DNA of 64,000 nt, from positions 101,856 through 165,855 of the forward strand of contig NZ_FNEN01000005.1 in the NCBI RefSeq assembly GCF_900100185.1. The letters are read 5' to 3'. The translations under genes and the position numbers were made by a program. The notes beneath the pieces are model-generated. The model did not search any database, was not told the DNA's origin, and saw nothing but the letters and a program-made list of their open reading frames with translations. Below are positions 51,878 to 61,277 of the stretch, piece after piece (position 1 is the stretch's first letter; every line of letters starts with the position of its first letter). The DNA comes from Natribacillus halophilus. GTDB lineage: Bacteria > Bacillota > Bacilli > Bacillales > Marinococcaceae.

Positions 51878-53347
51878 TTAAGCGGCGGCCGGGCAGATGG
51901 TCGTTTTGAGCTTGTTCCAGTCGTTTTTTTGGCTTTCGTACCAGGCGTCTATATGTTGGCAGATCATAATGCCATAAATGCGCATAGTCCACATCATCGT
52001 GGAACGGTGTCGGCCGGCTTCCAACTGATAATCTTTCTTCTCGCGCTTGTTTGTCCTTTCGCTTGAAGTTCGGCGTTTGTAGGTGTCTTTCCACGCTTGA
52101 GAATCGCGTGGTGTTTTTGGAAACAAACGCAGGTTGTCGCTTGATTTCGTATGATAGGTTCGACCATATGTCGCGTCCGAACACCCGCAGGATCGCGTGC
52201 ACCGCCACTTCCGGCGGTTCTGGGCTTTGTCAAAGCCATTCGATTTCATTTTCTTTCCATTGGGACAGATGGGAATGCCCTCGGGAGAAATCTGAATATC
52301 ACTGCCCGTTTCGATGTTTGCTTTGCTTCGGTTGTTCAAATCGATGAAAGGCTCGGTCCCTTGTTTATCCAAGAGCTCATAAATGATACCGGCATCGTGA
52401 GCGGCATCCAGAATCATACGATCCACGGATCCCAGGGTGTAGCGTTGGTTGAATTCAACCGCGCTCGCGACCAAACTGACCGCATCATGCCGGGAAGCCG
52501 GATGCAGACGTGGATACAACGGTAAATCATGTGGGCTGTCCGCGGCCGTGAACATGTAGAGATGATAGCCGTTAAAGTACTTCTCACGGGAGCTGTCCCA
52601 CCCGGCGTCGCAATCGGGCTGGGAATAGATGCGATGATGACTACAATCATAAATCCCGTTTGCCCGACAATCACAGGTCGGCTTGCTTCGCCGATAGGCT
52701 TGCGTGACCACAGGAGTACCATCACCGGCGACACTAAGCGCATTCGGATCTCCAATGAGGCCCAGGTCCGCAGAAACCTTTAAGATGTTCTGCTCAAAAA
52801 ACTGAAAGAGAGGGTCACCGGGCAATGGTTTAAAAATGTCCATATGGCGTTCCAGCCATCGTACGATACGCTCGACTTTGCCTGGCTTGGGGTTCGGCTT
52901 TTGGCCCTTCTTACCTTTTTTTCCTTTCTTTTTTGGTTTTTGCTTCTTGGGCTTCATGTTTTTGTCCACCTCGGGCCAGATCCGTTGTTCGATAAACTCA
53001 TAGAACGTGCCAACCCCGGGGAGATCATCAGGAGAAAAACCACTGAGGATGGCATAAATGGGCGTGCGTTTCATTTCGTCGATCCATTTAGTGATCCCGA
53101 TACCGGGATTCGTGAACAAAAAGACAAGATAGGAACGCAACATGGAAGCCGGGTCACGGGCCTCCGGCCCTTGATCCGAGTACTGATCCTGCAGCTGAGC
53201 GGTAATGCCGGAAAGGTCGGCCTGCCAGCATTTGAGGATGAGCGGCCAATCCTGATTCAGATGGATGATGGATCGTCCGTAATGTTCCTGAAGTTGTTGC
53301 AGGACAAAGTTCTGGTACGTGTCATGAGAGCGAACCGTTGGTTTCAA
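51878..53347 (-). mobile_element. DDE transposase gene, IS4/IS5-superfamily (IS1182-like)
   Basis: Full-length 489-residue transposase starting at TTG. An N-terminal DUF772-like region (RDPASMLRSYLVFLFTNPG) is followed by a Lys-rich linker. The catalytic Asp residues lie in SVAGDGTPVV and MILDAAHDAG, and a YREK-like motif with the catalytic Glu in YKRRTSSERTNKREKK. A cysteine group (CDCRANGIYDCSHH) sits between. Flanks show only weak similarity in opposite orientation (ATTGGGC against ATTCGGGTC), so I do not set the insertion ends. It looks intact and may be mobile. Confidence 0.82.
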
Positions 53348-53654
53348 ATAAAAACCCCCAAAATCGTAGTAAGGGAAAAAAAGTTCCCTTCACCGGCGAT
53401 TATGAGGGTGGATTTGAAATGTCAAGTGCTTTTTGACCCGAATTTAAAATTTATTTTTCGCGGTTCATACGAACCAAAAAATTAAAAACTCCTACCGGTG
53501 GTAGGAGGAAACTAAAAAGCATGTGTCAAGAAATCCCTTGGCGCATCAGCCTCGGCGAATGCCGAGAGGCTATATGTAAATGAAGGAGGCGGGTTTTTGG
53601 ACGAAATCATGAAAGCCGGTAAAGTCATTTACAGGCGAGATCGAGCTTATGCAT
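53348..53654 (+). other. Structured gap after the transposase
   Basis: It contains a perfect hairpin CTCCTACC-GGT-type (CTCCTACC with GGTAGGAG) near 53488-53506, a second hairpin AGCCTCGGC-GAAT-GCCGAGAGGCT near 53547-53572, then AAGGAGG. No larger gene is seen. The pattern could be a small structured RNA or the end of an old element. Confidence 0.45.
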
Positions 53655-53656
53655 AA
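53597..53656 (+). CDS. Possible 19-residue peptide
   Basis: A strong AAGGAGGCGGG is followed after a few bases by a TTG opening 19 codons (MDEIMKAGKVIYRRDRAYA). The peptide is basic at the end. No homology can be judged at this length. It may simply be the remains of a longer gene. Confidence 0.3.
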   Translation: MDEIMKAGKVIYRRDRAYA

Positions 53657-53697
53657 ATAGAGGGCTTCTCACGTTGTGAAAAGCGCCCGCTCTATTT
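53655..53697 (-). terminator. Hairpin at the end of the P-type ATPase gene
   Basis: AAATAGAG pairs with CTCTATTT, with an inner stem GGCTT(C)TCAC with GTGA(A)AAGC(G)CC. It lies 25 bases beyond the stop of the ATPase gene on the minus strand; A/T-rich arms on both sides make it a likely bidirectional terminator. Confidence 0.65.
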
Positions 53698-53722
53698 CCA
53701 TCATGTTAATAACAGGACTACA

Positions 53723-56410
53723 CTACGTCCCTTTCCTCTTAACAATCTGCTTCGTAATCGCCTTCTCAATCTCTACGACGATGAACACGACGATGCCCAT
53801 GATGATCGGGAATATCCAATGTGCAAGTTCAATCGGCTGGGTGCCAAAGATCGTGTTCATAAACGGGACATAAGTGATCGCGAGCTGGAGGCCGATCAGT
53901 ATGGCAGAAACAACAAAAACGGCTTTGTTCTTGAAGAAGTCCTTATTGAATGCAAAATTAAGTTCCGAGCGACAGTTAAACAAGTGGAACATTTGCGCCA
54001 ATACAATCATCTGCAGTGTCACCGTAGTGACAATGCCTTGATCGTACCCTTGCCCGATCATAGTGAAGTTAATGGCCAAAGTGCCTCCACCGATCAAAAA
54101 CGCAACAAACAGAATACGAAAAATGTAGTATCCACTCAAAAGCGGGGTGTTCGGATGACGGGGCGATCTTTCCATCGTGCCTTTATCCAAGGTTTCAAAA
54201 GCCAACGCCAGCGAAATAGTGACAGAAGTGACCATGTTCACCCAAAGTATTTGCACAGGTGATAATGGCATCGCCACCCCTATAAGAATACTTGCCATGA
54301 TTAATAAAGCTTGAGCCGCATTGGTCGGGAGAATAAAAAGAATCGTTTTTTTCAAATTGTCATAGACTCTGCGCCCTTCTTCCACGGCATTGACAATCGT
54401 TTTAAAATGGTCATCGACGAGCACCATCTCGGAAGCGTCTTTAGCCACCTCGGTGCCTTTAATGCCCATCGCCACTCCGACATCCGCTCGTTTAAGTGCA
54501 GCAGCGTCGTTGACGCCATCTCCGGTCATGGCCGCGATTTTCCCCTTTGCCTGTAAAGCTTCCAGTAAACGCAACTTGTTTTCCGGACTCGTGCGGGCAA
54601 AAATTTGATACTTTTCAACCGCTTCTTCCAGTTCTTCCTGTGACATAGCGTCGAGGTCCTTGCCTTCGAGGGCGGCTTCGCCAGTCTCTATGCCCATCTG
54701 CTTGCCGATCGCCATCGCCGTCTCGGCATGGTCACCGGTAATCATCTTCACCTGGATGCCGGCTTTCTTACATTCGGTAATCGCCCTGACCGCGGCATCC
54801 CGCGGCGGATCAATGATCCCCGCGAGACCGAGCATGGTCACCCCTTCAGAAAGATCAGCACGTGTAATTTTCTCCGTGTCTTCAGGCATCGGTTTGATGG
54901 CAACACCGAGAACGCGTTCGCCGTGCTTGGCATGGGCGCCCATCTTTTGTGTCCATACATCACGATTGAACGGTTGTTTTGCGCCGTCTGCCAAAGCTTC
55001 TTGCTCGGCCATATCGAAAATGCGGTCAGGCGCCCCTTTGATCAGCATCATTTTCTGGCCTTCCAACGTGACCAACGTCGCCATATATTTATAATCGGAA
55101 TCAAAAGGAATCTTCGATTCGACGGTTAATTCATCGACTACCGTGCTCGCTTTTTCCGCCAGAGTTACAAGGCAACCTTCGGTGGGCTCACCCATGATGC
55201 CCCAGTGTCCTTCCTCATCCTGGTGCAACTCGGCATCGTTATTGTTTTTTACACTTAAAAGAAAGTGATGAAGAGCTGAATCTTTTCTTGTGTCCGCTTC
55301 TTCTTCGTTATGAAAAATAGTGCCTGTCGGCGCGTAACCGGTGCCGGATACATTGTATTCCCTGTCGGCCGTCACCACTGAAGTTACGGTCATTTCATTC
55401 TTGGTGAGCGTACCAGTTTTGTCCGAACAAATGACAGAAACGGAACCGAGGGTTTCAACAGAAGGAAGGTTTCGGACGATTGCATTTCGCCCGGCCATAT
55501 TTTGGACACCGATCGCGAGGATAATCGATAAAATAGCGGGAAGCCCTTCGGGAATGGCCGCTACGGCAAGAGCAATAACTGATAGAAACAATTCACCGAT
55601 CTCATAATCTCTGAAAAAATAACCGAAGACGAACATCACGAACGCGAGGCCGACGATGGCAACGGAAATCATTTTCCCGAATTGAGCGGTTTGTCTCAGC
55701 AGCGGTGTTTTGATATCTTCAATATCGGACATGGAGCGGTTGATTTTACCAATTTCCGTTTTCACGCCGGTAGCCGCGACAATCCCGGCACCTGTTCCCG
55801 AGACAACGGTCGTTCCGGAGAAAACCATGTTAAGCCGATCCGCCAATACAGCGTTTTTTTCCAATGGTTCCGTATGTTTAAGAACAGAGGTGGATTCTCC
55901 TGTTAGCGCCGCTTCCTCGACGTTTAATTCTTCAGCTCGGATCAAGCGCAAATCCGCCGGCACTTTATCTCCCGGGGATAACATGACCAAGTCCCCGACA
56001 ACCAGTTCTGAAGATGAGACTGTGTGCCGTTTGCCATCTCTTCGCACATTAGCTTCAAGAGAGAGCATATTTCGAATGCCTTCGAGGGCTTTTTCCGCTT
56101 TATTTTCCTGAAAATAACCAATGCCCGCGTTGACGACCGCGACGACGAGAATGACAGCCGTATCAATATAATGCCCGAGAATCAGCGTGATCGCAGCAGC
56201 GGCGAGTAAAACATAGATCAGGATATCATGAAAATGCCTCATAAAAGCTTTCCAGCGCGGTTCTTTTTCTTCTGCCGGCAATTCATTTTTTCCGTATTGG
56301 TCGAGGCGCTTACGTGCCTCCTCCCGGCTAAGCCCCGACGCTGGATCTGACGTATACGTTTCGACGAATTCATCTACATTTTGGTTATGTGCTGGTCTCT
56401 TTTTGTCCAT
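53723..56410 (-). CDS. Cation-transporting P2-type ATPase
   Basis: 895-residue membrane pump of the Ca2+/cation P-type class. N-terminal cation ATPase domain; LTGES in the actuator; AIPEGLPAI in helix M4; the phosphorylated Asp in CSDKTGTLTKNEMT; KGAPDRIF in the nucleotide domain; MITGDHAETA and TGDGVNDAAALKRADVGVAM in the hinge; six C-terminal helices. PEGLP and overall length fit Ca2+ pumps; Na+ or Mn2+ are possible. It overlaps the end of the DoxX gene, so the two are co-transcribed under a Rex/Fnr-like site. Confidence 0.92.
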   Translation of the reverse strand: MDKKRPAHNQNVDEFVETYTSDPASGLSREEARKRLDQYGKNELPAEEKEPRWKAFMRHFHDILIYVLLAAAAITLILGHYIDTAVILVVAVVNAGIGYFQENKAEKALEGIRNMLSLEANVRRDGKRHTVSSSELVVGDLVMLSPGDKVPADLRLIRAEELNVEEAALTGESTSVLKHTEPLEKNAVLADRLNMVFSGTTVVSGTGAGIVAATGVKTEIGKINRSMSDIEDIKTPLLRQTAQFGKMISVAIVGLAFVMFVFGYFFRDYEIGELFLSVIALAVAAIPEGLPAILSIILAIGVQNMAGRNAIVRNLPSVETLGSVSVICSDKTGTLTKNEMTVTSVVTADREYNVSGTGYAPTGTIFHNEEEADTRKDSALHHFLLSVKNNNDAELHQDEEGHWGIMGEPTEGCLVTLAEKASTVVDELTVESKIPFDSDYKYMATLVTLEGQKMMLIKGAPDRIFDMAEQEALADGAKQPFNRDVWTQKMGAHAKHGERVLGVAIKPMPEDTEKITRADLSEGVTMLGLAGIIDPPRDAAVRAITECKKAGIQVKMITGDHAETAMAIGKQMGIETGEAALEGKDLDAMSQEELEEAVEKYQIFARTSPENKLRLLEALQAKGKIAAMTGDGVNDAAALKRADVGVAMGIKGTEVAKDASEMVLVDDHFKTIVNAVEEGRRVYDNLKKTILFILPTNAAQALLIMASILIGVAMPLSPVQILWVNMVTSVTISLALAFETLDKGTMERSPRHPNTPLLSGYYIFRILFVAFLIGGGTLAINFTMIGQGYDQGIVTTVTLQMIVLAQMFHLFNCRSELNFAFNKDFFKNKAVFVVSAILIGLQLAITYVPFMNTIFGTQPIELAHWIFPIIMGIVVFIVVEIEKAITKQIVKRKGT

Positions 56411-56912
56411 GACTGATGCTCCTTATTTCACGCCTTCCTTTCACGTTGTCCATCACTACTGGCACAAACCGGTCAAGACCGATTGCCCCGGCATTTCCCT
56501 TGCCGATCATGATGAAAATCGCGATCATGAGCATAAGCGGGTTCGTCGACACGGCGCCTGCCAGTAAGAAAGCCAGGTTCATTGTACCACTGAAAAAGGT
56601 TGCAGTCGTTGTTAACAAACCGACGATCAGGCCAAGACCAACGAGTATTTGCCCCCACATCACAAATGCACTAAACAGTGAGGCGTTAGGCAAAACGACA
56701 TTTTCGAGAAAGGCTGTATAAAGGGGGTATGCGGCATTTCCTCCATCATCGATAACAGGATTGGCCACTGCATTTTGCAAAAAACCACCCGCGTCAAAGC
56801 CTTCCCTCAGTTTCCCGATACCTGCCGTGAGCCAAGTCCAACCGAGAAAAAGCCGTGCTATGAAAAAGATCCCCATTGCCCATTTTGATTCCTTCAAAAA
56901 TGTGATGAACAT
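56385..56912 (-). CDS. DoxX family membrane protein
   Basis: About 175 residues with four membrane segments: FFIARLFLGWTWLTAGIGKL at the start is the DoxX signature, and LVGLGLIVGLLTTTATFFSG, AFLLAGAVSTNPLMLMIAIF follow. DoxX proteins are tied to quinone or thiosulfate redox processes and to redox stress. The start is set by GGAGGTG eight bases before the ATG. It shares a short overlap with the ATPase gene. Confidence 0.85.
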   Translation of the reverse strand: MFITFLKESKWAMGIFFIARLFLGWTWLTAGIGKLREGFDAGGFLQNAVANPVIDDGGNAAYPLYTAFLENVVLPNASLFSAFVMWGQILVGLGLIVGLLTTTATFFSGTMNLAFLLAGAVSTNPLMLMIAIFIMIGKGNAGAIGLDRFVPVVMDNVKGRREIRSISHGQKETST

Positions 56913-56935
56913 ATCATAAACACCTCCATGATTTA

Positions 56936-56953
56936 TTGTGAAGTTTTTCACAT
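56936..56953 (-). promoter_or_regulatory. Rex/Fnr-like palindrome before doxX
   Basis: TTGTGAAGTTTTTCACAT. It fits the Rex box TTGTGAA-N4-TTCACAA except the last base, and also the Fnr box TGTGA-N6-TCACA exactly. It lies only about 25 bases before the start codon, a position suited to repression. Confidence 0.7.
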
Positions 56954-57003
56954 GAATTTCCACGCATCGTTGCAGCAACGACGCTAGCTACTAATAGAGG
57001 AAA

Positions 57004-57870
57004 TTATTTTTTCACCGTCATCACATCACAGGGAGCACGATGCAGAGAGGCTTCAGCAACACTGCCGGTAAAGATTCGTTCCACGGCATTTCGGCCCGTT
57101 GCGGCAGTAACGAGAAGGTCAATGCCATGTTTAGCCGTAAGTACACGCGGAATATCAACGCGGGGGTTGCCGAGACGTGTGACAATTTGAACATTTTCCA
57201 CCCCGTGTTCTTCTGCTTCTTCCTTATAAGTCTGCAGCATCTGCTCCGCATTTTTTTGCGCTGTTGCTTCGTAGTTTTGCGGATAGAAAGCCATATCCGT
57301 GGTAAAGTTTCCTCGCTCAATGACATGCGCAATCGTAAGCGTGGCTGAGTTGTTGTTTGCTATCTGAATGGCCTTGGCTAATGCTTGCTCGGATTGGGTT
57401 GAGCCATCGACAGCCACGAGAATATTCTGGTATTCGTTATTTTGTGTTTTAACGGTCAGGACATCACAAGGCGCTCGGCGCATAGATGCCTCCGTGACAC
57501 TGCCGATAATCATTCGTTCGACACTGTTTAATCCGCTTCCGCCAGCGATCAACAAATCGACACCAAACTCAGATGCCAGTGCTTTCGGAATGTCAGACCG
57601 GGGATTTCCGGAGCGGAGGACGGTCTGAACATCTTCTATCCCCTGTAACTCCGCTTTTTCACGGCAGTTTTCAAGCAATTCTTCGGCATCTTTTTTCAGC
57701 TCTGCGTGCAATGTTGTATTATAGAATGACGTTACGGGGGCACTTCGGTTATCCAGCACATGAGCGATCAGCAGGGAAGCGCCATCGTGTTTGGCCAACT
57801 GGGTCGCTTTCGTTAATGACTGCTCGGATGGAACTGAACCATCAACGACGACGAGAATGTGTTTATACAT
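57004..57870 (-). CDS. Tandem-domain universal stress protein
   Basis: 288 residues made of two UspA domains (about 1-140 and 145-288). Each starts with an ILVxVDGS motif (HILVVVDGSVPSEQSL; NILVAVDGSTQSEQAL) and ends with the ATP-binding GxxGxxxxxxxxxGSV region (GGSGLNSVERMIIGSVTEAS; ATGRNAVERIFTGSVAEASL) followed by HRAPCDVMTV. It is cytoplasmic and probably binds ATP. Sits in a redox/anaerobiosis-type cluster with a Rex/Fnr-like site in front. Confidence 0.92.
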   Translation of the reverse strand: MYKHILVVVDGSVPSEQSLTKATQLAKHDGASLLIAHVLDNRSAPVTSFYNTTLHAELKKDAEELLENCREKAELQGIEDVQTVLRSGNPRSDIPKALASEFGVDLLIAGGSGLNSVERMIIGSVTEASMRRAPCDVLTVKTQNNEYQNILVAVDGSTQSEQALAKAIQIANNNSATLTIAHVIERGNFTTDMAFYPQNYEATAQKNAEQMLQTYKEEAEEHGVENVQIVTRLGNPRVDIPRVLTAKHGIDLLVTAATGRNAVERIFTGSVAEASLHRAPCDVMTVKK

Positions 57871-57918
57871 GATGAATGCCTCCTTCCTTATCTACTTGTC
57901 TATACCCTTTTTATTGTA

Positions 57919-57936
57919 TTGTGAAACATTTCACAT
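57919..57936 (-). promoter_or_regulatory. Rex/Fnr-like palindrome before the UspA gene
   Basis: TTGTGAAACATTTCACAT, again one base from the Rex consensus and an exact Fnr half-site pair (TGTGA-N6-TCACA). A TACAAT box lies next to it on the minus strand, so the palindrome covers the -35/-10 spacer. Confidence 0.7.
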
Positions 57937-57966
57937 GAGGAACACGGGATGGGTACCCTTCGATTC

Positions 57967-59256
57967 TCACAACATTTTCAGCGCTTTGGCTTCACGTGTC
58001 AGTTCTTCCCGAAAATCCGGATGGGCGATGCTGATTAACAGTTCGGCTCGTTCCGATATGCTTTTTCCTTTTAAATTGACGGCTCCATACTCGGTGACAA
58101 TGTAATGCACATCATTTTTCGATGTCGTCACCGCTGATCCCGGCGTCAATCGGGGACGGATGCGGGAAACCTTGCCATCTTTCGTCGTGGATGCCAAACA
58201 GATGAAACCGCGGCCAAATTGGGAAAAAGCAGCCCCCTGGGCAAAGTCCGATTGTCCGCCGGTGGAACTGTAATAACGTCCTTGAATCGTTTCTGAAGCG
58301 CATTGCCCGAAAAAATCAACTTCGGTCGTCGCGTTGATGGAAATCATTTCTTGCTCGCGACTGATCACTCTCGGGTCATTCACATAGTCGACGGGCATCA
58401 TTTTAATCGCATCATTTTCATGTATAAAATCGTACAGGCGTTGCGTTCCCAACGCAAACGTGCCGACAATTTTACCTGGATCATTTGCCTTTCGTGACCC
58501 GTTGACAGCACCCGCTTCCACCAGATCAACAATCCCATCAGTGAGCATTTCGGTATGAATGCCGAGATCGCGTTTTTCCTTCAGAAAACCAATCATAGCG
58601 TTCGGCACGCCGCCTATCCCTACTTGTAGCGTCGCACCGTTGGGGATCAGATCGGCAATATAGGCGGCCATTTGTTCATCATTTTCGGAAGGGTCCCGAG
58701 GGGTGATCGTATGGTTCGGGCGATCCACTTCGATATATCCTTCAATCTCGCTAATATGAATTTTATTCTCTCCGAACGTTCTCGGCATTTGCTTATTCAC
58801 TTCCAGGAAAAATGGAGCCTTTCCAATCAGCGCCGTCACATAATCCGCGTTCGTGCCGAAGGAAAAATATCCGTCTTCATCCATCGGCGAGGCACTGACG
58901 AGCACCAGCTGATGATTCGTCCGTTCCCACATAATGCGCGGCACTTCATGAAAATCGTTGGGCACCAGGTCACATAACCCTTCATTGAAGGCCTGCCTTG
59001 AAGCGCCACTCAAAAAATAAGCCACGTGACGCAATCTGCCGGGATATTCATTTTCAATATACGGCCGCTTTTTCTGCGCGTGCATTTGGTGAATACGCAC
59101 ATTTTCAAAACGACTCGCGTGTTGCTCCATCGTATCCAATAAAACGACCGGCTCCCCGTTCGCCATCGACACGATGAGATCGTCTCCATGATCAATTAAA
59201 TTCAGAAATGTTTCGGGCGTCATTTTTTTGCGGTTAACATCTTCAGTCGTTTGCAT
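57967..59256 (-). CDS. Acetyl-CoA hydrolase/CoA-transferase family protein
   Basis: About 429 residues of the acetyl-CoA hydrolase/4-hydroxybutyrate CoA-transferase family: LQVGIGGVPNAMIGFLKEKR, LTDGIVDLVEAGAVNGSRK, the catalytic Glu in INATTEVDFFGQCASE, GGQSDFAQGA and the C-terminal VTEYGAVNLKGKS. It moves CoA between short-chain acids, typically acetate, or hydrolyses acetyl-CoA. The ATG of MQTTEDV is chosen after an AAAGGGG site. Its neighbour is the UspA gene; an overflow or fermentation role fits the Rex/Fnr-like sites nearby. Confidence 0.88.
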   Translation of the reverse strand: MQTTEDVNRKKMTPETFLNLIDHGDDLIVSMANGEPVVLLDTMEQHASRFENVRIHQMHAQKKRPYIENEYPGRLRHVAYFLSGASRQAFNEGLCDLVPNDFHEVPRIMWERTNHQLVLVSASPMDEDGYFSFGTNADYVTALIGKAPFFLEVNKQMPRTFGENKIHISEIEGYIEVDRPNHTITPRDPSENDEQMAAYIADLIPNGATLQVGIGGVPNAMIGFLKEKRDLGIHTEMLTDGIVDLVEAGAVNGSRKANDPGKIVGTFALGTQRLYDFIHENDAIKMMPVDYVNDPRVISREQEMISINATTEVDFFGQCASETIQGRYYSSTGGQSDFAQGAAFSQFGRGFICLASTTKDGKVSRIRPRLTPGSAVTTSKNDVHYIVTEYGAVNLKGKSISERAELLISIAHPDFREELTREAKALKML

Positions 59257-59363
59257 GATGATACCCCTTTTCAATGATTTCTAAGTCTATTATAACATAT
59301 GTATGTTCGTAGTTTTACGCAAGCTTTTGACGATATTGAGACAATCGACTCAGAAATGAATTA

Positions 59364-59396
59364 ACGGCACCCTGGGTGGGGGTGCCGTGGCTTTTT
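59364..59396 (-). terminator. Hairpin after the tagatose operon
   Basis: ACGGCACCC and GGGTGCCGT form a perfect 9-bp stem immediately after the last gene of the sugar operon. The T-run CTTTTT is on the plus-strand side; on the minus strand the tail is only moderately T-rich (TTAATTCATTT). Likely the end of the operon. Confidence 0.6.
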
Positions 59397-60324
59397 AAAG
59401 TCGTTTTATATTCACACGCGATTTCACTCTTTCCAACTGCCTTATATCAATGTGCCCCGTTTCTTTTTCCTGAGCATTCAAAGCACCAAGGCTTAAAGCA
59501 AATGAAAATAACTCCTCGTCTTTGTAACCCCGTTTAATTCCCGTCGCCAATCCAGCAGTAACAGCATCCCCGGATCCAACTGGATTCTTTGCTTCTATTT
59601 GAGGAGCGCTCACTCGGTAGATGATTTCATTGTGTTTAATGATTGCGCCATCCGAACCCAGTGTGACGACTATCGTTGAGATTTCCCCAAATAACGGCGA
59701 TTTCAAAGCTCTTGCCATTTCGTTATCCGTTGCGAGTGACTGTCCAACCAAGTCCTCGAATTCCTCTAGATTCGGCTTCATCATTGAAGGTTTCGGAGAC
59801 TTTTGCAAGACCTTTTGAAGCGTTGACCCGTTTGTATCAAGAACGACAGGAACACTTTGTGTATGAGCTTCTTTAATGAGTGTTGTATAAAAATCCGCTT
59901 CTACCCCCGCTGGAAGGCTTCCGGACATTGTGGTGACATCCGCGTCTTTTAAAATTTCACGAAAATTTTTAAGCAAAGCATCGGTTTCGGGACCGGTAAT
60001 GGTCGGTCCTTTTTCCAATATCTCCGTTTGTTTTCCTCCATGATGAATGGCGATGCAGTTTCGTGTTTCTCCATTAATCACGGTAAAAAGGTCATTGATC
60101 TGCAAATGTTGTAACGTTGTCCGGATCGTCTCGCCAGCTGAACCACCCAGGAAACCGGTGGCCGACACTTCCTCGTCCAGCTGGCTTAATACTCGTGAAA
60201 CGTTCAGGCCCTTGCCTCCAGCAGTTTTTGACGTTTCCAGCGCTCGATGAACACCGCCGATAACAAAGTCATCGAGTTCGTAGCGGACATCAATGGCCGG
60301 ATTGGCAGTGACGGTAACAATCAT
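59395..60324 (-). CDS. PfkB-type hexose-phosphate kinase, likely tagatose-6-phosphate kinase
   Basis: 309 residues of the PfkB/ribokinase superfamily, 1-phosphofructokinase/LacC branch: [16 protein letters not shown] at the start, [16 protein letters not shown], and the C-terminal [16 protein letters not shown] with the catalytic Asp. The gene overlaps a tagatose-bisphosphate aldolase, so tagatose-6-phosphate is the expected substrate. Fructose-1-phosphate kinase is the alternative. Last gene of the minus-strand sugar operon. Confidence 0.86.
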   Translation of the reverse strand: MIVTVTANPAIDVRYELDDFVIGGVHRALETSKTAGGKGLNVSRVLSQLDEEVSATGFLGGSAGETIRTTLQHLQINDLFTVINGETRNCIAIHHGGKQTEILEKGPTITGPETDALLKNFREILKDADVTTMSGSLPAGVEADFYTTLIKEAHTQSVPVVLDTNGSTLQKVLQKSPKPSMMKPNLEEFEDLVGQSLATDNEMARALKSPLFGEISTIVVTLGSDGAIIKHNEIIYRVSAPQIEAKNPVGSGDAVTAGLATGIKRGYKDEELFSFALSLGALNAQEKETGHIDIRQLERVKSRVNIKRL

Positions 60325-61277
60325 GAAAATAATCCTTTCATAGGCGTGGCGTTGTCTTGCAAAGTTTCGTTGAGATCCTGGATGTTTTCACGTCCTTCAT
60401 GTTTCAGCCAGCGGAGCGCTTGTTCTTCGCCACCTTCTAAAAAGGCAGAAGCCGCCCCTTTCCAAGTCGCACGTCCACAGAGAACACCGTTATATTTTGA
60501 ACCTGCTTTGGCAGCAAATACAAGCGTTTCCCGGAAAAGCTCTGCAGACACCCCGGCACTGAGGAATATAAATGGAAGATTGGTAGCGTCTGATTGTTCC
60601 TTGAAATATTGCGCTGCCTGTTCTTTCGTATAAACCACTTCGTCTCCATATCCCTCTACGAATGCCATATTGACAGGCACTTCAATTTTCAGGACATCTA
60701 CCTGATAACGTTCAGCGGAAAATTCCTTCATGCTCTCGATGACTTTGTGTGGCTTTAGTTCTGCAAAAGCTTTCCCTTTTGTATCGGATAACTCGCTATC
60801 ATACGTCAAAATTTCAAGGAAGTATGGAAGATCCACCGCCGCGCATTCACTTCCAACACGTTCTATAAACGCCTTTTTCTGTATATTAATCGCTTCCTCT
60901 TCGTCCACATCATAATATAGCAAAATTTTTATCGCGTCCGCACCTTGCTCTTTTAATCTGTACACCGACCATTCGTCAAGCAAATCAGGCAATCTCCCCG
61001 GCACTTCCTTGTCATAACCGGTTTTTTCATAAGCCATCAGCAAGCCCGCGTCTTCATGCCGCGCATCCGCTGCCTGCCAGCCGTATTCCGGGTCTAGCAG
61101 GATAGCAGAAGCATCGTTTGTCAGTTCCCGGGAGACAAGCGTCTTGAACCGGGCCATTTCTGATTCGCTCGCTTCCTCGCCTAGCATCCGCTTTAAAGCA
61201 CCACGTTGGTCGATAGCTAGAGCGTTTATGATGCCATTTTCATTGGTTATCTTTTGGAGTTTGTCATGTTTGGACAT
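60321..61277 (-). CDS. lacD: Tagatose 1,6-diphosphate aldolase (class I, LacD type)
   Basis: 318 residues: [18 protein letters not shown] near the start, [49 protein letters not shown] with the Schiff-base Lys, and [19 protein letters not shown]. It splits tagatose-1,6-bisphosphate into glyceraldehyde-3-phosphate and dihydroxyacetone phosphate. It overlaps the kinase gene downstream and the deacetylase gene upstream. Confidence 0.92.
   Translation of the reverse strand: MSKHDKLQKITNENGIINALAIDQRGALKRMLGEEASESEMARFKTLVSRELTNDASAILLDPEYGWQAADARHEDAGLLMAYEKTGYDKEVPGRLPDLLDEWSVYRLKEQGADAIKILLYYDVDEEEAINIQKKAFIERVGSECAAVDLPYFLEILTYDSELSDTKGKAFAELKPHKVIESMKEFSAERYQVDVLKIEVPVNMAFVEGYGDEVVYTKEQAAQYFKEQSDATNLPFIFLSAGVSAELFRETLVFAAKAGSKYNGVLCGRATWKGAASAFLEGGEEQALRWLKHEGRENIQDLNETLQDNATPMKGLFS

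Noticed and set aside
51860-53480. Defined terminal inverted repeats of the DDE transposase element
   Set aside because: Flanks show only loose similarity in opposite orientation; no convincing ends or target duplication could be read, so the borders were not called.
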